Assembly (NCBI GenBank): GCA_035048495.1
Contig: CM068547.1
Coordinates: forward strand, 30,697,913-30,761,912
Length of the DNA stretch: 64,000 bases
Direction of reading: 5' to 3'
Origin: Euptelea pleiosperma
Taxonomy: Eukaryota > Streptophyta > Magnoliopsida > Ranunculales > Eupteleaceae
Shown here: piece by piece, positions 33,600-46,000 of the stretch
Position numbering within the stretch: the first letter of the stretch is position 1
Layout of the letters: every line of letters begins with the position of its first letter
Translations under genes and position numbers: made by a program
The notes under the pieces: generated by a model
Told to the model about the DNA's origin: nothing
What the model saw: the letters and a program-made list of their open reading frames with translations, nothing else
Databases searched by the model: none

Positions 33600-35230
33600 T
33601 TACTTTCAAATTGAAGGTTTGTTACAAAGATACCCATTAAATTCCAAACAAAAAAATATAAGAAAATTTTGGGTTAGAAGTGATGGACCCATAACATTAA
33701 TTGCATGAAGTTGGGTCCATAAAAATGCATATAATGCTAGCTTAATCAGCCACTAAGGTGTTAATATACGAAGTCTTTGGTGCTAACGATTAGCAGCGAA
33801 AATCGATGCCAAACACACTCTCAAAAGTGGCCACTATTATCATTTTTTCAAGATATGCCGCGACTTTTGGGAGTGTGAGATCTAGAGCATCGTCTGATAT
33901 ACATTCAGAAAATTAAAAAAAAAAAAGAAGATAGACATTGCTTTTGAAGATCAGCATGTTAAGCACTAAGACATCTGATGACATCAAGTTCATAACTGTG
34001 TACAATGGTTTCATGTGTCACACTATTCATGGTGCTGTCAAGCACATGCATGGCTCAATGCATGTGATATAAAGATCATGTACAATGCACTATGGGACTT
34101 TTTAGATTCTGAAAAAAATACTTCAAGTTGTAGTATTTCAAACCCTGCTTTATTTGTAGGAAACCCCTTACCTTATCTCCACTAATATATAAGCTGCTAA
34201 CTTTAGAAATAGCACCCATAGGCTCTAGTGGGTAACCATATGCTAAGAGATCCCCCTTCCTTTTCTCATGTGGGCCCTCCTTCCTTTGGCATGTGGGCCC
34301 GTTTTTGTTTGGGTAGTGGAGTGATTTTCTCCACGCTTGATAACTACACTTTCTGCCTTGTTTGATTTATGAGTTCTGAACCATTATTACGAGGAGGAAA
34401 CTCAATGTCTTTTCCCACGAAGATCCCTCTCACATGTCTTCAAGACCTTGTGTTGTACACGTGGCAGGTTATTGTGAATCAAACATTCCGTGAGTGGGCC
34501 ATAGCTAGGAGTATACCACGAAGTCGGTTTCAGGTACATCTTTCTAACCCGATTGCTAATCAGGTCAGAAAGATGGACCTGGATCCCAGCCAAAATCGAT
34601 TGACGTCTATCCGTTAAAAGAATAGAAAACTTGTACCAGGCACCCAAAACCGTCCTCATGATGAATCGGGTCAAAAGGTGGATCGAATAATTGGGTTGGG
34701 GTCTGCTGGGTTATAAGGTACCCATTGAGGCCCCTAGCGGGCCAGGCCTAGCTAGCCTAGGGGTGTAAAATGGGCCGGGCTAAAAATCTCAGTCGTGGCC
34801 TGATTGTAGATTGTAAGATCGCAAGCCCATATATGATAAAAATCGTAGATTGTAAGATTGTACGTAGTCAGGGCCTGGCCGTGAGTATCACAACACTATA
34901 CATTTTTACTCGTAGATTGTAAGATCGCCACACGTCTATATCTAAAACGTATGTAGTGTCGGGAAATTTCTTACATGATCACCCATGAAAGACTCACCTG
35001 TTCAAGTGCGGGAAGTTGGTCACTTCCTATGAGAAACGTAGGATTGTGGTTGTTTATCTAATCAGACAGTGAGAACAAGATAACTCGACTAGGAGGGCGC
35101 AATCAGGCATGATCAGATGGTCAAGATCAAATCTCGATAATAGAATATGGTAGTTGAAAGTAGATTAAGGTTAAGTTTTTGAGAGCAGAGGATAGAAGAG
35201 AAGAGTTAAGGCATACTTACAGACTGACAG
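33600..35230. other. Intergenic, no gene supported
   Basis: GTAGATTGTAAGATCG-like 16-mers occur three times (34806, 34847, 34911) around GGGCC-rich sequence, suggesting one more short-motif element. The rest shows nothing recognisable. Confidence 0.4.
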
Positions 35231-35234
35231 TCCC

Positions 35235-35640
35235 CTAGGCTAGGCCCGAACCGGTTCCGGTTCCACATTTTTGGGAACCGATTAAAAAGGAACCGAAACC
35301 GGAATCGGAACCGAAAACACCGGTTCCGGTTCCACATTTTTGGGAACCGATTAAAAAGGAACCGAAACCGGAACCAAACCGAAAATAATGGTTCCGGTTT
35401 TGGGTAGTCTAATATAGAACCGAAACCGATAAGAACTGGAACCGAACCGATAAGAACCGGTACCAACGTATAAATATAGTGTAAAAATTCTCATATTTTC
35501 AAGATTTGGCCCATTATACCCGGAACCGGAACCGGAACCGACAGAAATACATAATCGGTTCCGGTTCCGGATCCATCACTTTGAGAACCGAAACCGTTAA
35601 GGAACCGAACCGATAAGAACCGGAACCGACCCGTTGACAT
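35235..35640. repeat. GGTTCCGG-type element
   Basis: A dense array of GGTTCCGGTTCC and GGAACCGAAACC motifs ends GACCCGTTGACATCCCTA, matching the right end (GACACCCCTA) of the better-bounded element at 44840-45207. A block of about 70 bp is directly repeated (35260-35320 and 35328-35390). Confidence 0.65.
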
Positions 35641-36054
35641 CCCTACTCTCTACCAGATTTTATTTTTATACTAACTTTTATGGAAACTAGTAGGTGCACA
35701 CGTGCGTTGCACGTAGATAGTTAGAGTTGGACTAAGGAATCCAATGAACCTATTTCGTATTTAATATAAGTTTTTATGAAATCTAAAATATATGTATTCT
35801 TTTAATTGCATAGATTAAGTGTGTATGGAGTTTTTGAGAATAGATTAAGAAAAAGAGTTGGAATGGGGAAAATCATTTTTTTTTTTAAAGAAAGTAGGAA
35901 TGAGGAAATGCCGACTTAGATTTTTAAGCAGGGTTTTAAATGGTTCTGAAATCGAGAAATAAATGAAGAATTTAATAAACAAATGAAGGAGAGGGAGAGA
36001 CGTTGGAAGAGGAATTTTAAAATGGGCATTTAAGAAATTAATGATAGATGAAGG

Positions 36055-38222
36055 CATGGTTTGGTTTAAAATAACGACCGTTATAATGGATTCGGACATA
36101 ACCGGTTTCGTTATATAAAAAATAACGAATTTTCGTTATAACGGCCATTATAACGAATTTTCATTATAACGAAAACAACATTGTTATATTTCTATTTAAA
36201 CCTTGATTATAACGGCTGATATTTTCCGTTATTTTCTAATATTTTTCGTTTTATTCCGATATTTTTTGTTATTTTCTGATATTATAATTTATAGCAAAAA
36301 ATGGTTGGGACCATGGGATTTGACATTTTGCTTGATTTAATTAGGGTAGGCTATTGTATGCAGCTAGTGTAGGCTATCCAGTGGAATAAAGCTTTGATGA
36401 CAAGCCTGTCATCAAGGCCTATGACAGAGCACAATATGAGCCACGTGGAACACTCTTAGAGGACTCTGACCGTATGGATGTTTGGCCAATCATTAGTGGA
36501 CCTACAAACCAGAAATCAGCCCGATTAGTAATTTCTAGGCGTTGGATTGGAATTGTTTTCATGGGTTAATTTTAACCATGGGAAATTTGAGCATTATTGA
36601 CCATTATTTGAGGTACAAAGATCCAAAGCTTTGAAATCACAAATCAATCTGATTTTTGTTTGTAGATCCATATAAGGATTGGAAAAACATCCATACGGTC
36701 AGAGTCATCTAAGAGTATGCCACGTGGCTCTATTGCACCCTGTCATCGGCCTTGATGACAGGCCCTGTCATCAAAGTCTTACTTTATTTTTTAGGGTAGG
36801 TTACTGTATGCTTCTGCAAAAGGAGTTGATTGTTTTAGGGGAGCAAGACTTGCCTGACCACCCACAATATTGCCACGTGGAAATTTACTAACCATATAGA
36901 TGTTTGACCAATCTCTAGGAGGACCTATAGACCCAAAATAAACCTAATCAGTGATTTCTAAGCGTTAGTTGAAGTCATTTTCGTTGGTTGATTTTAACCA
37001 TAGGAATTTGAGCATTATTTACCATTATTTCCATGTAAAGATCCAACGGTTTGAAATCACTAATCAGATTTTTGGTTTGTAGTTCCACTTCCACTTACAA
37101 ATTGGACAAATATCTGTATGGTCAGTGTCCTCTAATAAATTGCCACGTAGCTTATATTGTGGGTGGTCAGGTAGCTACCTGACGGGCAAGTCTTGCTCTT
37201 TTTAGGGTAGGCTTGTAGGCTTTTCAGTGAAAATTAATGCTCAATTGTCATTTCAAAAGGTATGCATATAGGAGGGTCGTGATGTAACAAGGTATACCTG
37301 AGATTTTTTCATTTGAAGAAGCGGCAATGTGGGTAGTCACTGCTGCCATCTAGGCCCACTGACGGCATGGATGTTTAGCCAACACCTCAATAGACATTCA
37401 TACCAAAAATCAGCTTGTTTAATGATTTTAAGCCGTTGGTTTTAGTACTCAAAAAATGGTTGCATTCACCGGCTATAAGAACGCCTTAAAAAGTGCTAAA
37501 AGGTATTAAAATCTAATGGTTATAGATTACCAACAACGGTGATTTTTGGTCTGTATATCCACCAAGGGGTGCGATGAACATCCATGCGGTCAATGGGCCA
37601 ACATGACAGTGGTGACTACAAAAAATGCCGCTTCCGCAAATGAAACAGTTTTAGACATACCTTGTTACATCTTTTTCCTTTAAAATTTTAAGGCTGTGTT
37701 TTTTTTTCCCACTTGTCGTGGTACAAAATAAGCCACGTGGGAAACTCAGAGGACAAACCAAAAAATCAACTTGATTAGTGATTTCAAACCACTTGATCTT
37801 TGTACCTCAAATATTGATCAATAATGTCAAATTTCCAACGGTTAAAATCAAGCCACGAAAATAATTTCAGTCCAACGCCTAGAAATCACTTATCGGGCTG
37901 ATTTTTGGTTTGTGGGTCCACCTAAGGATTAGCCAAACATCCATATGGTTAGAGTCCTCTAATAGTGTGCCACGTGGCTCATATTGCCTTATAAAGTTTT
38001 ATTATTACATTTTAGAAAAAAAAAGCTAAAATAACGGCCGTTATAACTGTTATTTTATGTTATTTTCCGTTATAACACCCGTTATTTACAACAACAATAA
38101 AAAAAGATTTTAAGATCCATTTTTTTCGTTATTTTCCCGTTATTAACATTTTTCGTTATAATGGAAAAAACAGTAACGCCCCCAGTCCATTATACCGTTA
38201 TAACGGTCTCCTTTAAACCTTG
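36055..38222. repeat. hAT-like TAACGG element, split by foldback MITEs
   Basis: A perfect 8-bp target duplication GATGAAGG (36047-36054, 38223-38230) flanks CATGGTTTGGTTTAAAATAACG and ...TCTCCTTTAAACCTTG. The TAACGG/CCGTTA array is seen only in the outer parts (36066-36290 and 38030-38215). Everything between is later insertions, mainly foldback MITEs. Confidence 0.78.
36385..38000. repeat. Four foldback MITEs in a row (families A and B)
   Basis: Copies lie at about 36385-36790 (family A, ends TTTGATGACA...TGTCATCAAA), 36841-37198 (family A, ends GAGCAAGACTTGCC/GGCAAGTCTTGCTC, flanked by GTTTTAGGG and TTTTTAGGG), 37270-37680 (family B) and 37730-38000 (family A, eroded). Family A arms share TGCCACGTGG, GGATGTTTGGCC and TCAGCCTGATTAGTGATTTC. 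Confidence 0.65.
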
Positions 38223-38703
38223 GATGAAGGAGAGAGAGATATTTTAGGATAGAAGTGTATTGAAAGTAGGGCCCGGGCTGAGGAAAATTTTAAGGAAAAT
38301 AGGAAAAAAACCAATGATAATAAATGGAAGGAGAGAAGGAGATGGAGAGACATTGGGAGAGGAATTTTAGAAGGGGCATTTAAGAAATTAATGATAGATG
38401 AAGAAGATGGAGAGATGTTTTAGGATAGAAGTGTATTGAAAATAGGGGCTTAAGGATATTTTGGGAAAAAGAGAAAAAAATCATGGATAAAATAGGAAAA
38501 AAAAGTTTTTTCTAGATACTGACATTTAGAAGTAGTATAGATTCACGAGTACCCTCAGGTACTATTTTGTCCGAGACAAAATATAAAGCAGTTATATTAC
38601 ATCCAACTGTTGGGGTTATTTGCCTGATGACAAAGCTAATATTATGGGTTTTAGTAATTTTATTTTATTGACTTATGATTAATCATGTATATATTTATTA
38701 GCT

Positions 38704-39748
38704 AGGGCTGCAACTCGGGCGGGTTGGGGGTCAACCCTAGCCAGCCCAACCCAACCCAAGGTCGGGAGTAGATTTTTCAACCCTAGTCCAACCCTATCGG
38801 GTTGGTCAATTTCTTAAGAAGATTGTTAAATTTTTTTCATATTAAAATAATTTAGTTGTCAATACAATAACCGTTATGCTAACCATTAAATAATAACTTC
38901 ATTTCCAACACCTCATGAAAGAAAACATGATATTTTCATAAGGGTCAGGCTCCGTTGACAGACCTAAAACGACAGGATTCTGTATAGGACACAAATATGT
39001 GTCACATGGCACACTCTTAGAGGACTCTGACCGTATGGATGTTTGGCCAATCCCTAGGTGGACCTACAAACCAAAATTCAGCCTGATTAGTGATTTCTAG
39101 GCATTGGATCTTTGTACCTCAAATACTACTAGCTAGAATTCCCACAGTTGAGATCAACCCATGAAAATAAGTCCAATCAAATGTCTAGAAATTACTAATC
39201 AGGCTGAATTTTTGTTTGTAGGTCCACCTAGGGATTGGCCAAACATCCATACAAACAGAGTCCTCCAAGAGTGTGCCATGTGGCATATATTGTGTCATGT
39301 ACAGAATCCTGTCATTTTAGGGCTGTCAACGGAGCCTGACCCTTTTCATAATACGGGAAAAGTTCATTACCTTAAATTCAAGATAAAAGTTACTAAAGAA
39401 ATAACAAAAAACAATCGTCAAATAAAATACGATATTTTCAATATCAACCAATCATTTAAAATGCCAAAATATAGTTTCAAGGGCATTTTGTAATCTCACG
39501 TAAGGGTTGTAGTTTGCTAAGGACAAACATCCATGGGTTGTTGCATTTGCCAAAATGTATTGTGAATATTTGTCAATATACTAGTACATATATGTAGTTT
39601 GTATGTCCGGATCAGGTTGGGCCGAGCCTCAACCCTAACCCAACCCAATTTGATTGGGTTACCAAAAATTCCGGACCGAGCCCAACCCAACCCTAACATT
39701 GGGTTCAACCCATTAGGCTTGGGTTTAACCCGCCCAAGTTGCAGCCCT
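38704..39748. mobile_element. Element with TAGGGCTGCAACT ends and GGGTTGGG-type interior
   Basis: TAGGGCTGCAACTCGGGCGG at the left is mirrored by CCGCCCAAGTTGCAGCCCTA at the right. GGGTTGGG/CCCAACCC arrays lie just inside both ends (38720-38815, 39610-39735). The middle is AT-rich and carries a family A MITE (38942-39342). A partial second copy, lacking that MITE and the right end, follows at 39912-40430. The TAGGG... end suggests hAT; a matching target duplication was not found. Confidence 0.65.
38942..39342. repeat. Foldback MITE, family A, with 9-bp target duplication
   Basis: TTTTCATAA at 38933-38941 and 39343-39351 flanks GGGTCAGGCTCCGTTGACAG and its inverse CTGTCAACGGAGCCTGACCC. The sister copy of the surrounding DNA at 40198-40206 has a single TTTTCATAA and no insert. 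A 9-bp duplication and long arms fit a Mutator-type MITE. 401 bp. Confidence 0.85.
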
Positions 39749-39911
39749 AATATTTATGGGCATTTTACCATATATTATTTCATGAAATTAAAATTAAGGT
39801 CTCCAAGTAACACATATGACAATCAGGTGTATGGTTGAGAACCATACAAGGGAGATCTGTAGTTTTCGATTCCTTGAAAACTTGAAATGTTCTTAGTTAG
39901 GGGTGAAGCTA

Positions 39912-40430
39912 GGTAGGGCTGCAACTCGGGCGGGTTGGGTCGGGTTGGGAGTCAACCCTAGCCCAACTCGACCTTATAGGCTGTCAACCCTAACCCAACC
40001 CAACCCAAGGTCGGGCCTAGATTTTCCAACCCTAGCCCAACCCTATCGGGTTGGTCAATTTCTTAATTTTTCTTTATTGGTTGGAAAGATTGTTAATTTT
40101 TTCTATATTAAGATAATTTATCGGTCAATACAATAACCGTTATGCTAACCATTAAATAATAGGTACATTTCCAACACCTCATGAAAAAAACATGATATTT
40201 TCATAATAAGGGAAAAGTTCATTAACTCAAATGCGTTGTCAAATAAAATTAGATATTTTCAATATCAACCGATCACGTAAAATGCCAAAATGTAGTTTCA
40301 GGTGCATTTTGTAATCTCACACAAGGGTTGTAGTTGGCTAACGACAAACATCCATGGGTTGCTGCATTTTCCAAAATGTAGTGTGGATGTTTGTCGGTAT
40401 ATGAATACATATATAATTATATATGTAAAA
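39912..40430. repeat. Second, partial copy of the 38704-39748 element
   Basis: It matches 38704-38941 and then 39352-39590 collinearly, including TAGGGCTGCAACTCGGGCGG, CAATACAATAACCGTTATGC and ACAAACATCCATGGGTTG. It lacks the MITE and the right terminal repeat. Confidence 0.7.
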
Positions 40431-41320
40431 TTCGATTCTAGTGCTTACTGATAAAATGTTTGTCGAAGTTCGGTGAAAACTAATAAATATTAAATAGGGA
40501 ACATACATAAAGGAAAAGAGAAGCAATAAAGGCTTGGTATGAAGAAAAAAGCTTCTGGTCAAAATTAGAGATAAGGTGAGATTAGTACAAGTCCATTTGC
40601 ATAATGTAATAGACAAATTGGAATTAGTAGCAAGAGCAAGATTAGTGTAAGGGACATAAATAGGAGTTCTAGAAGAATTACTTGATTGGGAAGAAGGCAT
40701 CAATGTAGCATCTACGGGAGGTGGTGCTTGTCTCTGTCGTCTAACATAGGTAATCAAATGTTGTGTGGAGCCCCTACAAGTAGAATATGATGAGCAAGGA
40801 CTAGGTAGAGAATGAACTAAAAGCGGTAATGGAATGGAAGATAAAGAAGGAGTGAGAGGAGGAGAGAAGTAGGAAATATCCTAAAAAAAAATTACATTTA
40901 TTGAAATGTAGAACCTCCTACGATTAGGATCATAATATTGGCACATTTGTGTTGATTTGAGTATCTTAGAAAAATAAATTTGATGGTTTATCATCTAATT
41001 TGTTGCAGGAAGGGCTCAAATCATGAACAAAGCAAATACATCCAAAAACATTAGGAGGAATATTGAATATATAGGATATGCAGGTTTAAGGAAATGAAAG
41101 GGGAGATTTACCATTTAAGATGCGAGATGGCATGCGATTAATCAAATAACAATAAGAACATAAACAAACCAATATGACATGGAACAGGTATGCAACGTGA
41201 CCCCACTTCAAGAAGATGGCGATTCTTGCACTCTGCAACTTCGTTTTGCTGAGGAGTGCGACCACATGAATATTGATGCTCAATACAATTCTCCCGAAGA
41301 TATTGTTACAGTCCAAGAGC
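40338..41320 (-). pseudogene. Decayed Ty1/copia pol fragment
   Basis: Reading the minus strand and allowing frame changes, copia integrase landmarks appear in order. About 41290-41200 reads EHQYSCGRTPQQNEVAECKN then RHLLEV. About 41160-41090 reads YLINRMPSRILNGKSPL. About 41060-40900 reads PPNVFGCICFVHDLSPSCNK. The linker before the reverse transcriptase reads ITYVRRQRQAPPP at about 40757-40720. Stops and frameshifts interrupt it and no long terminal repeats were found, so it is a relic. Confidence 0.75.
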
Positions 41321-41349
41321 CCTCCGTATGAGTTTCCAAACGTTTCTAG

Positions 41350-41765
41350 AATATGACACGTAGGAGATACTTGTAGGCCCATCCCTTGGTACCTGCACAC
41401 CAAAAATCAGCTTGAATGATGATTTCTGGCCAGTGGATTTGAACATTTTGTCACCATGGGCTTCATTAAGAGGTAGCCTAAGGATGAGTTCCAAGCCCAT
41501 GATAAAAATGGCTCAAATCCAACATCGTGAAATCATCAATTTTGGTGTGTATGGCCACAAAGGGATCGACCACTGGGCCAAAATAGTATGCCACAAAGGT
41601 GTTTTGACATTTTGTCATCATGGGCTTCATTTACAGGTGGCCTAAGGATGAGTTCCAAGCCCATGATAAAAATAGCTCAAATCCAACATCGTGAAATCAT
41701 CAATTTTGGTGTGTATGGCCACAAAGTGATGGGCCACTGGGCGAAAATAGTATGCCACGTGTCAT
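41350..41765. repeat. Foldback MITE with an internal 165-bp duplication
   Basis: The block ATTTTGTCACCATGGGCTTC...TAGTATGCCAC starts at 41445 and again at 41610. Arms GACACGTAGG...CCATCCCTTGGTACCTGC and their inverse (GTGATGGGCC...TGCCACGTGTCATA) bound the unit. Confidence 0.6.
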
Positions 41766-41890
41766 AGTCTGGTGACATCTCAGACTCGTGAGTTTGTAAA
41801 CTATGGCAGACTACTTTTTCTCCTCTCTTTGTACACGTGCGATGAACGTGTCAAATGTCACAGATATCCATTGAAAGCATTGCATGAATC

Positions 41891-42308
41891 GAGCAAGACT
41901 TGCCCGACCACCCGTGATCAGGTAGCTATCTGACCACTCACAAAATAAGCCACCTGGAAATTTATTAGAGGACACTGACCGTATAGATGTTTGGTCAATC
42001 CCTAGGTGGACCTACAAACCCAAAATCGACCTGATCAGTGATTTCTAAGCGTTAGTTGAAGTCATTTTCGTTGGTTGATCTTAGCCGTAAGAATTTGAGC
42101 ATTATTTACCATTATTTCGGTATAAAGATCCAACGTTTTTGAAATTACTAATCAAGCTGATTTTTGGTTTGTAGGTCCACTTACAGATTGGTCAAACATC
42201 TATTCGGTCAGTGTCCTCTAATAAATATCCACGTGGCTTATATTGTAGGTAGTCAGGTACCTGACCACGGGACCTGACCACGGGTGGTCGGGCAAGTCTT
42301 GCTTGCTC
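41891..42308. repeat. Foldback MITE, family A
   Basis: Ends are GAGCAAGACTTGCCCGACCA and TGGTCGGGCAAGTCTTGCTTGCTC. CATGAATC flanks both sides. The next family A copy (42319-42784) inserted directly beside it, into the same flanking sequence. Confidence 0.7.
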
Positions 42309-42318
42309 CATGAATCAG

Positions 42319-42784
42319 GAGTAATACTTGCCTGGTCAGGGCTGCCTCACCGTATAAATATATGCCACATGGCAATTTATTAGAGGACACTGACCGTATA
42401 AATGTTTGACCAATCCGTAACTGCCTGACCACCCACAATATATGCCACATGGCAATCTATTAGAGGACACTGACCGTATAAATGTTTGACCAATCCGTAA
42501 GTGGATCTAATAACTTAAAATCAGCCTGATTAGTGATTTCAAACCTTTGGATCTTTGTACGGAAATAATGGTAAATAATTCTCAAATTCCTATGGTTAAT
42601 ATCAACCAACGAAAATGACTTCAACTAACGCTTAGAAATCACTGATCAGATAGATTTTGGGTTTGTGGTCCACCTAGGGATTGGCCAAACATCTATACGG
42701 TCAGTGTCCTCTAATAAATTGTCACGTGGCGTATATTGTGGGTGGTCACGAGCTTACTCATGGTTGGTCAGGCAAGTCTTACTC
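42319..42784. repeat. Foldback MITE, family A, in the J-protein promoter
   Basis: A perfect 9-bp target duplication ATGAATCAG (42310-42318, 42785-42793) flanks GAGTAATACTTGCCTGGTCAGG and its inverse GGTCAGGCAAGTCTTACTC. It ends 281 bp before the J-protein start codon. A 130-bp block near the left end (GCCACATGGCAAT...CAATCCGTAA) is directly repeated at 42362 and 42442. Confidence 0.8.
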
Positions 42785-43065
42785 ATGAATCAGGACAACT
42801 ATTCCAAGGTGTGGCAGCTCTTTGGACCTCTCTTTTCTTCCTCTCTCTCTCTCTCTCTTCCCTGTAAAATTCTACCACAGAAAGACAATTAAATTCCTTC
42901 GAATCTCGAAGATTTTTTTTTTTCCTTTTTATTTTTCTTTATTTTCTCTCTCTTTAGATTCTTCGGGGCTTCACTTCATCGCCTGGAAGAGGTTTCTATC
43001 AATGAGGTATGTAGTTGGAAGTTTCTTCTCTCCGAAGCCTCTCCTCCCACAGCGCATTCTAGCAG

Positions 43066-46000
43066 ATGGAAAGCAAGGATAAACCTCAGAAGGTAAACCA
43101 ATCAATCCTTACATCTCCTGCATTTCGAATTTATATGCTTATATTCGAGAAATCGCTACACTTCAACTGTTTTCTGACCTCCATGGTTTCATTCTCTTTG
43201 AATTCTAGGGTTAGGGTTTCTTTCTTTTTCTTTTTTTTTTTTCTTAAATTTAGTTTAATGTAGAATACTTCAATTCTTGAATTAGTAACCAATTTGATGT
43301 TTCTCGAAGGAATCGAAACGATTGGGTTGTCTTTTAGATTCCTCAAACAATCGGTGATCGGTGTTTCTAATGGTATTTTGCCTCATTTTGCATTACATTT
43401 TATAGTCAAAGAAAGACATTTATCATTTAGAAATTCGCTTTACGCCAAATGTTCCATCACCGCTCAAACATCATATCCTTAGGGAGTATATCGAATTTTC
43501 TATCTAAATTTGTAGTGCAGGATAGTTAATGGCATAGTTCGAGTTTTAATCTGAGTACCGAAGTTCGAGCTTTAATCGAGTACCGAAGCTTGGAATGCAA
43601 TGAGTGGGATGAATAAATCTTAACATGGGCTTGGGGGGTCATTGATTTTGCGCTTTCTTACCTCCTAGTTTGCTAATCTCAGGAGACTTTCTGCCCATGA
43701 TCAATGGATTGATGGTGGCTTGGATTCATGTAGTTTACCTAAGAATTTTTAGGTTGAAGTGTTAATAGCCCATTTGCCTTTGGATGATTCGATTGTTTAT
43801 TGTGCGTACTATCTATCCAGTTCGAGGGGGCATTCTGCGAAGGTTTCTTTGTGCCACCTTTGTTTTGCTATGTTCTACCTTAAAGATAGCTGGGCATCTG
43901 AAGCAATTGAAAGTCACACTTAGGATATTTCTTGGTGGTGCACACACAGTAGGGAAAGATCTACCAGTGAATAGGTCGCATTTTTGAATTAGTTCAGGGA
44001 TTATTAAAAGTGCTCCAAGAGTTGATGCTTGGGTGCTTCTTATCTAGTACCAGGTGCATGTATAGGTTTTCATCACGTGGGTGACTTTTTATTCATACTT
44101 CACCTAGCATCCTAGGAACATCTGGAGAAGCATTGGCTGACTTCCCTTAGGAACCAACTGAGGCTTTCGACTGGAGGGCTGTATTGGTCACAGATAGTCC
44201 ATCCTTTGGCCAACAATGGCGGCTGAAATAACTTAAGTTAATGGGAGATCGAACTGGACCTAAAATAGAAGGAAGATTAGAACATTGTACTAGAGACCAC
44301 AGGGGCTGGCTATTGGCAAGTTGGTAGGAGGTACAGAAGATACCTGTGAGGTACAAGCCAACTCCTGCTATGTATTCCCCTTATTAACTGAAACATGTGT
44401 AACATAGACGCGAGCAAGTGTATCAGTTTCATACATTAATACATGGTGTTAGACATACTGACCTCGACAAATTTTATACGCCAACATATCCGTATAGTAT
44501 ATCCCATAAATTGAAAGATATAGTAGCGAAAATGTTTTTAAATAAGCTAATATGTGTTAAAATCATGTGAACAATATAAAAATAATTGTTGAAAAGAAAA
44601 TATTTGAACATATAGATCTGGCTTGGAGTATGATATGGTGTCCAACACCACAAGGGTTGAGAAATTGGAAAGTCCTTATTACATAGGCTGAGAATATACG
44701 ACTATGTGCGTGGACATAGATTGGCAATGCAATGAAGATAAACGAAAATAACATCAAGTCTAAGCCCTTAATTTTCTTCTTCTTCATTTTTTTGGATAAA
44801 TAATGATATTGTGAATTAAGAAGAAAGATGGGGTGAACCTAGGGGTCTCAATTTTACCCGTTTACCGAATCAGAACCAGAACCAAAAACACCGGTTCCTA
44901 TTCCACATTTTTCGGAACCAATTAAAAAGGAACCGGAACCGAACCAAAAATAACAGTTGTGGTTCTGGATCCAAAACTGATAGGAACAAAGGCGAACCAA
45001 TAGGAAACAAGAACCAATATATAAATTTAGTGTTAAAATTGTAATATTATCAAGATTTGTATCAATATACCCGGAATCAGAACTAAATAATCGGTTCTGG
45101 TTCCGGATCCATCATTTTGAGAATTGGAACCAATAAGAATTGGCAATATTGGTTCCAGTTCTGAGTACCTTAGGAACTGTACCGGAACCGACCTATTGAC
45201 ACCCCTAGGTGAACCCGATGTAAAAAGGACCCATAGATATATGGCTGAAGACCTAATGTGAGGGCAAGTATTATATCTTGTAAAAGTACAAAAGCTCCAC
45301 ACTTGCTGTCCAAAATGCCTTCAATTGAGGCTTCTCAACTATTAAGAAAATCAACAAAAGTAACGCCCTGAACTCAATGAAAGATGTTCAGTTTATCTCC
45401 ATTGCAGTGTGCAACCCTTTGATTCTTTTTGGTTTTATCAATTAGTCACTAAAACAATCTGAAGGATTACGCAACATTTAAGCACATCAATACCATTACA
45501 ATTTTGTGAATGATTTCTTGGGCTGAGGAGAGCTTGTAACTGAGTATCGCAAATAGATTGATTGTTGCTTGGGTAGACAAATAGTTCAGGGTTGTCTTAA
45601 CCTCAAGGGAAGGTGGTGCAAACAATTGCCTGAAACCATAAAAAACAGCATCCTAATTCAGCAGATTCAAGTAAAATTACGACTTAGGCAGAGAGAAGGA
45701 AAACAACTTTTACTGGATCAAACAAGCTCAAAGAGAAAATTTCATTGGAAGATAACTGTTCTGAGCTACTCTTTCACATTACTGTTGCACCTTCTTATAA
45801 ACTCAAGACTTGGTCTCCACGTAAACACAAGTTACACTATCATTGATTTTTTCCGTTACCCATAAATTGTAAAGCAAGAAATGATAAATGATAGAGGATA
45901 TATGAGGAACCTGACGGGAAGACCATAAGGAAGGTCTACTAACAACAATATACCAGTTCAAAGGGGTGTGACCCACCATTCTATAGGTCCCACCTAAGAT

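Larger units (their letters stand above)
35687..38541 (-). mobile_element. Non-autonomous Helitron carrying nested elements
   Basis: Read on the minus strand it begins TCTATACTACTTCTAAATG after an A (38541) and ends GTGCACCTACTAG before a T (35687). A perfect ACGTGC/GCACGT stem lies shortly upstream of the end. No Rep/helicase frame is visible. Inside lies the TAACGG element 36055-38222, which itself contains foldback MITEs. About 70 bp of Helitron body (GGAATTTTA...GGGCATTTAAGAAATTAATGATAGATGAAG) occurs at 36010-36054 and again at 38352-38403. Confidence 0.75.

Noticed and set aside
978..45207. CRISPR array, or bacterial operator array, for the short palindromic motifs
   Set aside because: The host is a plant, motifs are degenerate and lack spacer architecture, and target duplications show that they are transposons.
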